Positions 56,551 to 64,000 of a DNA stretch of 64,000 nucleotides are shown here, piece by piece. The position numbers and the translations under genes were made by a program. The DNA is taken from positions 1 through 64,000 of the forward strand of contig JAJIRX010001051.1 in NCBI GenBank assembly GCA_023853785.1. Direction: 5' to 3'. Source of the DNA: Psilocybe azurescens. Lineage: Eukaryota > Basidiomycota > Agaricomycetes > Agaricales > Agrocybaceae. The notes beneath the pieces were generated by a model. The model was not told where the DNA came from and searched no databases. It was given only the letters and a program-made list of their open reading frames with translations. How positions within the stretch are numbered: position 1 is the stretch's first letter; each line of letters starts with the position of its first letter.

Positions 56551-58709
56551 GCTCTTGGCCACAAATTGGATAGTCGATTGCAATTCTGTTGTTGAATCGC
56601 CGAGACATGTTCGCAGCTACTCCATGCAGTCGATCGCCTTATGATATAGTCGACTCGAGACCCTGATAGAACTGTCAAGACTAACATCCGTATCTACCTG
56701 GCTACAACACTCGTGCTTTAACTTAAGAATTGCTCGCGACAGTGAATCGACCTATTTACATAAACTTGATTCTTTGTCATGCATCATTTTTCACAGAGAA
56801 CGGGGGTACAAGGGGCTTCACAACTGTATCTGACGACTATCTTTGCGATGCCCTGATCTCTGTCTTGTGTTTGCGGTCATATGGCACACTTGATTTTCTA
56901 CGTTTGTAGCTCACAAAGTTAGAGGGAGCAAGCTCGCCGTCGGGCTTACATCATTCTCGGTCATCGCCGAGGGCCACCAAAAGCACATCTCGAATTTCCC
57001 TCAACGGATGCTGCGGGCGCCTCTCCTTGGAGAGTTCGAGCTTCAATTTAGCGTTGTAATAAATTTATAAAACATAATTCATTCCTGTATACCTGTCCAG
57101 TTGCCAAAATATTCCCCCGGACATTCTTGGCCCTTTTAGTGTCCGAAAACTTAGTGAGCGGAAACATCTCTTGGACTCTCCGAAAGTATTCTAGGCATTC
57201 CCGGTTGAGAAGATAAGCCTTCGCGGAGGGCTTTAGATGCTTTGATCATTGGTTTGGGGTGTGTTTACTAAACAGTGGTGTCCCATGCATAGCTTCGAGT
57301 TAATTGTACATGGTATCGATTGCATTTGGCAGTTGCCATGGATTTTAGATGGAAGCATGGCTCCACTGCCAGGATTCGACATTCCCAGCTCAATTTACAC
57401 AAACATATCTTTGTACCACACCGCGTTTCACGAGCATCGGAGCAATTGATATCTAATTTTCACCATTGTTGCAAGCCTGGAGGCTTAGCATAGCCCCTTT
57501 GCGTCTTATCTTATATTTTACACCTATATACACGTGGTCACGATCCTCAACTTTTCCTCCGACAGCGACTCCCACTTTTCTCTTTCTTTATGCATTTTGC
57601 ACTTCTGTAACCTAGTAAATTGTTCAATCGATACATCGTGGTCTTGTCATTTTTCGTGCGATCCTCAGTCAGTCCTGTGACGACAGGCTTTCAATTGTAC
57701 TATCATAGCGCCATTTATCGCGGTCCAAGTTAATTGATATCTTATTTTCATCATTGTACCATCATAGTTCCATGTATCTAATCCAATTTATCATGCCAGA
57801 AAGTGATCGATCCTTACGTACGAACCTAACCTGCAAATAAATCAAAGAATGTAATTGACACTTTATTCTTGCCACTTTACACAAGTATGCTGTGCTGGGG
57901 ACCCTACTGGATCTGCCATAGCAGTCCCATTGAATCAGTTGTCGTGTAACTAGTCCTGAGGCTCGGCAGATATCGAGACAAAGATGGTCTGGATTAGAAC
58001 ATTGAGCAACTAGAACCTTCAAATTCGTCTCAGTGTTCACATTCATCATTTCATTGATGAATAAATAAACAAGCAGCCTGCGACTTGATAGTGCAGGTGA
58101 GCTAAAGCTTCATCCCAATGAAGACTCTTGTATTTTCGGTATGATCCTATACCATATGATCTGATAGTAGTTAATGGATCCACTATAGTGGGTTTAAAAT
58201 GGATAGCAGAGCAGGCGTCGATGGAGTACCCAGATTACTTAGACATCCTGCGAGTTAGTGAGGCTTCTAAACCTGGAGTCTCACCACACATGATCCACAT
58301 TTATGGTCTGCACCTCGAATAAACTATTACCCGAGACACCATTTTCGACAGACATTCACGATCAAATTGCAACGATCTAAGAAGTCCAAATTCGTTCTAT
58401 CTCCGCAGTCGGTGGATACTTTTGGGCGCCTCTGCTTTGGAGCACACGAGCATTAATTTGACGTTATATCAGATGTAGAAGGGATGATTAGCGATCTCGT
58501 AACCTCCGAGGGTGACAGAGCAAGTCAAATTTATGAAGACTCGTGTACATACACAAGTGGAAGCCTTTCTTAAAACCGAGATGGTATGGTGCACAGTTGG
58601 AGCCCTACTCAGGATCTTGATATCATCTTGCTATAGTGCGTGCGCTGTCAACACCCCTTTACTTCTTTGCAAGCCACGGCTACCATCATTAACCACGCGC
58701 ATATACTAT
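56551..58709. other. Stretch without a supported gene
   Basis: Short ORFs only. The last few hundred bases are the presumed promoter and leader of NACHT copy 3. Confidence 0.5.
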
Positions 58710-61700
58710 ATGCAGCAATTCCATGGCGCGAGATATGTCCTTATCACTGGAGGGAGCTTTCGACAAATTCAAGGGAACTGTTATGACGGAGGCAGGGATG
58801 TAGGTGAGCCGCATTAACCGGTATCATCTAGCAATCGTTTATATTTATTATGATATTATAGGACTCCACATTCTAAGTCATCATATTGCAGCTGCCGCAA
58901 TATATAACTCTTGTGAACGATATCCTCCACCCAAATGCCACACTGGAACTCGCGAGAGGATCATCAACACTATACTGGACTGGATCAACGACCCTAGCCC
59001 AAAGGAAAGGGCGTTTTGGCTCTACGGCCCAGCAGGAGCTGGTAAATCTGCAATCGCCCACTCAATTGCTGTGCTTTTGCAGGATATTTCAGAGGACAGT
59101 AGATATGCTGCTAGCTTCTTCTTTGCAAGGGATGAGATTGGGCGTGGGGAAGGTTCCAAATTATTCTCAACATTAGCCTATCAACTCGCCCTCAAATTCC
59201 CATCCTTTCGTTCCCAGATTGACGACGCTATGCTTGACAATCCCACTCTTCCGACCAAGTCCATCGATATCCAATTACGATATCTGATCATTGAACCACT
59301 TCTACGTGTCCCTGACTGGCCCACTCTCACTCCCACGATAATTATTGACGGATTGGATGAATGCGGAGGGTCAAAGCGCGTTCAATCCGAAATCCTGCTG
59401 CTCTTATCTAAAGCAATAATTGAACACAACATTCCCCTTCGGTTTCTCATTGCGAGTCGCCCAGAGTACTGGATTGCCGACTCGTTTGATATAGGACCTT
59501 TTACTGGCATCGCGAGGTCTATTTGTCTGCGAGATGACGAAGACACTGATAAAGATATTGCGAAGGTTCTTCATGAAGGATTCAAAAGGATCTACGACGA
59601 TAATATTCGAATCATGGCATCTGTCCCGCGTCCATGGCCTTCTGAACGAGTCATCAAGAGATTCGTTAGAGAATCCTCGGGCCAGTACGTATATCCATCA
59701 ACTGTGTTGAAATTTGTTGGCGATTCTTCTGATTTCTGTGACCCCGAGAGCAACTGCGCATATTGATGACATCTGGACCACATCGTGCATCGGCGTTTTC
59801 AGATCTTGATAAACTGTACGCCACAATCCTGTCAGCATATCCACGACTAGAAACAATGAAACGTGTTCTTGGAGGGCTGCTGCTAAGTTTAAGCAAAACA
59901 CTATTCAGGAGTTCCTAGCAGTGGAAGCAGGAGAGATTCAACTTGTGTTAAGCGCCCTAAGCTCCTTGATCAAAATATCGACAGCTAAATATTCTGATGC
60001 ATTCCATGAGCTGGAGCCGACATTCGGGTCCCCATTGGTGGAACCACCGATTTCCCTCTGTCACCTATCATTTCGGGAATTTCTCGAAAACGAATCTAGG
60101 TCGGGAAAGTATGCAATTGATAAGACGGTCATCGGCGATCAGATCATATGTTCCATATTCAAGCTCGGCACTGATATTTTGAAGGATAGTCCAGAAGCTG
60201 AGCAGACTATTTCACGGTAAATGCTTCGTCGCTCTTGTGCTTGCAGGACATATATGAGTACTAATATGCATAATTTTCTATAGCATGGGACTGTCGGATT
60301 TCCGTAGGATGCTCTGGAGCCTTGAATACGTCGAGTTCACAAGATATTCTCCCGCTGTCATGAAATCATTCCAAGATCTATACGATACACTCCGAAAATC
60401 CTTCGTTGGCCAAATTTCACGCACATCTCATGCTAGTCATGTGTACTGGTTTACAAGCGCCGTTCTCCACTTCTTGAATACTCTTCAGCCTATGTGGCAA
60501 GAGGAGAATAACAGGGTGCATATTGAGCATGTAGTTCTGATTGGATTCCTCCGAAACTTTCTCGACGTATACAGAGTCGCTTCAGCCAAGCATATCCTAG
60601 ACATCACACTCAAAAACACTCCAACTTTCACATTTCTGGCTTCATACAGTAGAGATATCCACGCAGTCGAACGGCATGATTTCGAGCATATATTGGAAGT
60701 AATGGCTATCAGCCTTCGTGACATTATATCTGATCTCAAACATCTCCACCATGTGATCTACCTCGATTTTGACGACAGCGCAAGCTACCTTCAAATCTGC
60801 ACTGTGGATGTTCTTTTTCCTGTGGAGCTTTATAAAATCTATCGCTGTCACGAGGAGAGACATTTTCTCACAGTATGGAACCATAGGAGAATAAGCTTCA
60901 GCTCTTGGGCGTTCTCCAACCTTGCCAACCATGAAGACCGACCACTTGGCAAATACTATGATAACTTCGTACATATTGTCGACAGCTTTTTACAGTACAG
61001 TCGACTTTCGGATATACACTCCGAAGAATTCTTTGAAGACTCAATAAAATGGCAATATTTAACATCATAATGGATTCGTCTTTTGGGACGGTTTACACGA
61101 CAAAGCAACGATTAGATTGGCATTGGGGGCGTTAGGTTGGTTCACCAGGCAGATGGTCAGTGGGAGTATGACCATACACGGGACATTCACTTATTGATGC
61201 ACAAATTTCAGAGTGGAGACAGGAAATGTATTATCGAACAACATGACAATTGTCTTCCTCAAATAATGGAACGAGTTATGAGAAGGATCTTTCAAAACGC
61301 CTACTTGCCACACTTCACAACACCCTACTGTTCCAACCTTTGGATATACAGTGACCACGGGAGTGACATTCCTTCGATATATTTGGATCTAGTCCCTTCA
61401 CACAACGATGGAAAGTATTTCCTTTTCGAGGAAAAATAATAGATGAAGCAGATCTTCCAATAGTGGGTTTCTCAGCTCGAAATTTTTATGGTTATACAGA
61501 TGAATTTCATAGGGATGTGTTTGAGAAAGAGGGTAGCTCTGTCATCCGCCGTTCTGACTGGTACCCTCATCTCAGCGCATTCCTCCTTACCATGCTGGTG
61601 AAAAATCAATACGCTGCGCTCAAGGACGAATTCGAAGTAACGTCTGGCTGGTCCGACATCAGCGGGAGATGTTTTCTACCTTTGATCGTGTCTTTGCCTT

Positions 61701-62001
61701 ATGCGTATCCGGCCCAGCATAATTTGAGCGCGCTACGAGCGCTGCACTACCTGTGGTCCAGAATAGACCCAAGACGTCGGTGGCGGCGCCCAATTGGCTT
61801 CTGTACTGTGGTTATTGATTTCTTGAAGGTAATTATTTCATTGTGGTCCTAATGTTCTTCACCGTGCTCATCGTGAGAGCCGCTCAGAAGTACAACCGAT
61901 CTTCTCTCTCATGTCCAGAGTACGAATTCTTAAGAGAATGGCTACTAGGGCTTGCGGCTCAGGAATCAGGACCCAGGGATGTAGCTAGTACAGGGCCATA
62001 A
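58710..62001 (+). CDS. NACHT NTPase, fungal NLR-like protein, copy 3
   Basis: Five exons: 58,710-58,803, 58,862-60,216, 60,284-61,155, 61,212-about 61,829 and about 61,888-62,001. The short first exon encodes MQQFHGARYVLITGGSFRQ. Exon 2 opens LHILSHHIAAAAIYNSCERY and carries Walker A YGPAGAGKSAIAHSIA (59,025-59,072), AASFFFARDEIGRGEG, Walker B TIIIDGLDECGGSKR, and RPEYWIADSFDIGP. Later exons match copy 1 throughout: SHVYWFTSAVLHFLNTL, SDIHSEEFFEDSIKW, NAYLPHFTTPYCSNLWIYSD, SDWYPHLSAFLLTMLVKNQY. The C-terminus is shorter than in copy 1. Three frame breaks all lie in homopolymers: CCCC at 59,742, AAAA at 59,895 and AAAAA at 61,432, each one base short. No nonsense substitution is seen, so the gene is probably intact in the organism. 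Confidence 0.85.
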
Positions 62002-63385
62002 CTTTTACATATCAATTATCATACCGCAGACGGGTATATCGGCTGAGAGAAATTCGTTCATTCATTCATTGGAGAAATCTTGCCGTATTGATAGCTTGAT
62101 CATCAGTACTAACCAATATGTAATCAAAAGGATGTTGTCGTGGTACTTGATTGGGGGTCAATCGGAGCCATTGAAATATGAGCCGATAAAAACCCTGCAC
62201 CAGCTTTTACTTATGTCATAACGGCAGTCGAAGTCATGTCAATATTCCAAACTTCGATACGCAGGGGTAAGGATTGCGGGCTTAACAGCTACCTTCGACG
62301 GGGACCTTTATTCGGATGTTGTGATATCGAGTATCAAATTCAGTAACCGGTTCTTCAGGCAACCACTATTAGCCTTGTGTCTCTGTAAGCCACTGGCCAG
62401 CGTGGTATCCATGCTGCTCTGCATCTCATTGCAGTTCATATTTCACTAAGAAATATTACTCTCCCCGGTTCGCATGCAATCACGAGTAACTTCAGAAACA
62501 TCTCCTGGAGCCGTGCCATACTATAGTCCGTTAAGTATAATCCTTAAAGACGTCCGCTTTGAGCTTGCTAAGATATGACCTTAAGAGATATCAATTGGAG
62601 ACTATGAGCAACATCGTCTCGGGCACGCGTCGCGTGTGAGGGACCGATGACAACTTGATGAAACCTGTAGGCATTGTATGAGGCCATCCGGACATGAAGG
62701 CTCTGTAGCGGAGTGGTTGGCCACCAGTTGTTAAGCTTAATTATGGCGCAGAGTAGTGTACAAAAAGCATTGAAGTTTTTGCGCAAGTAAAATACATATT
62801 TTTCGCATGTTTTGACTATATATTTCACAATTTGTGCAAGTTATTCAAAACATTTGTATGTTGAGAACAGCGTAGAACTTTTATACATGTACTGAAAATA
62901 TTTCTACCGTGTCCATGAAGCTTCCAGACTATTTATCTATGCATGTGGCAAAAGCTCAAAAAATATTGCGCAGGTACCTTCGGACAGATTTTTGTGTATG
63001 TTGAATAGTGAAAAATAATCAGCGTAATTTTGGCTGGAGTCGAAACTTTCTATGCAGGTTTGGATGCTCTAACTTAATAATTTAACCAGATGTTAAAGTC
63101 AAGAGTATGACACATCCAAGTGCTCGAGAGCATAATATGTCAAATTTTTCAATTTAAAATGCACCCGGACATTATCACTAACTACTAATGATTGACTCAA
63201 CATGTGCAGAAACAAGTTGAGGATAGAAACATAGATAGTCGAAATATTTTTCTGCACGTGTTAAATGATACTTGCACGCTTTAACAGATGATGTGACTTG
63301 CACCATTTTTAAACAGTATCATCACAACATGCACATTTTTTTATGAGTGTAGTGAGCTTGCGTAAAATAAAAATACATTATGTGA
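62002..63385. other. AT-rich stretch without a supported gene
   Basis: 62,740-63,385 is strongly AT-rich with recurring short motifs (TTGCGC/TTGCGTAAAA, GCACGTTTT-like). This may be decayed mobile DNA. No gene. Confidence 0.5.
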
Positions 63386-63597
63386 GATAAACATACACAA
63401 ACTTTTTCTACATCATGCCAACTTGCGTAAAAACTCACATCAAAAGGTGGGGTTCGCTTGTTTTTTAATTATTGCACAGTATACGTTCCATAGATAAACC
63501 TACACACACTTTTTCTACATCATACCAACTTGCATAAAAACTCACATCAGAAGACAAGGTTCGCATGTTTTTTATATTGCACACTCTACGTTCCATA
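63386..63597. repeat. Tandem duplication, about 106-bp unit
   Basis: 63,386-63,492 and 63,493-63,597 are adjacent copies sharing ACTTTTTCTACATCAT, CCAACTTGC and AAAAACTCACATCA blocks, with about 10-15% divergence. Non-coding. Confidence 0.85.
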
Positions 63598-63915
63598 CTT
63601 AATACAACATTCTTATTTGTATCGTTGCTTAATCATCGCAGTCGTCTTCTAGATATTAATAAGACTGATACTTTCGAGGCGTATTCTAAGTGGACTTGAA
63701 CCTCCTAATTAAAGTCCGGACAAAGGAAAGAATGAGAATGCCAAAGTCTACCACGTTGACACCAATTCAAACCACGGTGAGCAGTCTGTAAAAGCAGTGT
63801 TCTATATGGCACTTCATCGAGAGTCATCTGCGACGGCCCACCGAAAATGGCCAACTGAAGAAGGAAAGAAAATGTGGACGATCTATCACGTTGGGAAGAA
63901 AAACAGCAAACACAC

Positions 63916-64000
63916 TTACTTCGTCTCAACATCCTGCCTCTGATTCCTGACCTGCTCCGCGATGTGCTCAATCTCGCCTCCGACCAATCCTTTCAAGCTG
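63916..64000 (-). CDS. 3' end of an unidentified gene entering from the right edge
   Basis: The minus strand from the window edge reads SLKGLVGGEIEHIAEQVRNQ then RQDVETK followed by a TAA. The same site also contains a donor GTAAGTGTG with a CTTCAG acceptor 65 bp on, giving an alternative short last exon NWPFSVGRRR-stop. The charged helical sequence looks genuinely coding but is too short to assign. Confidence 0.4.
   Translation of the reverse strand, partial: SLKGLVGGEIEHIAEQVRNQRQDVETK

Noticed and set aside
62700..62760. tRNA-like A box (TAGCGGAGTGGTTGG)
   Set aside because: No B box (GGTTCGA-type) or cloverleaf pairing follows within the expected distance.

Overview
The window looks like nuclear DNA of a mushroom-forming basidiomycete (Agaricomycetes). 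Genes carry many short introns (about 50-70 bp) with GT-AG or GC-AG borders. The recognisable families are Agaricomycete-type: NACHT NTPases with a short N-terminal motif, a CE15 glucuronoyl esterase, seven-TM orphan membrane proteins, PIN-like auxin efflux carriers, a chromodomain Ty3 retrotransposon and a Copia-like gag element. No rRNA, tRNA or CRISPR array was found. The region is gene-poor and rich in transposons and pseudogenes.

Layout. 1-1270 holds the 3' part of a lineage-specific gene. 2.6-2.9 kb holds a DUF6534-like membrane protein remnant. 5.9-12.3 kb and 18.6-25.6 kb are duplicated blocks. They contain four broken auxin-carrier copies (6.99-9.12, 10.23-12.28, 18.60-19.35 and 22.24-24.43 kb), an RNase H-like gene with two remnants, a 646-bp hAT-like MITE and a relic of cytosolic arginyl-tRNA synthetase. 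Three same-strand NACHT paralogues lie at 14.1-17.6, 26.1-31.2 and 58.7-62.0 kb. The middle one is dead and is split by a 1,642-bp gag-only LTR element. 33.4-34.7 kb is a six-exon membrane protein gene, and 36.6-37.8 kb is the CE15 esterase. 42.1-42.9 kb encodes a secreted precursor made of about 13 short peptides separated by Lys-Arg or Arg-Arg sites. 44.65-54.10 kb is a young Ty3 element with nearly identical LTRs and an unusual His/Gly-rich third ORF. A 266-bp foldback lies at 56.3 kb. A gene fragment enters from the right edge.

Most otherwise healthy genes are broken only by single-base length changes inside homopolymer runs: the NACHT genes, the esterase, the peptide precursor, and pol and gag. 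The two LTRs differ only in three G-runs. This points to homopolymer errors in the assembly as much as to real decay, so calls are given as spans that cross such shifts. Genes with stops, deletions, lost exons or insertions (NACHT copy 2, the auxin carriers, the ArgRS relic) are called pseudogenes.

Most interesting: the Kex2-type repeat peptide precursor at 42,093-42,935, the NACHT trio with its shared N-terminal motif, and the extra His-rich ORF of the Ty3 element.
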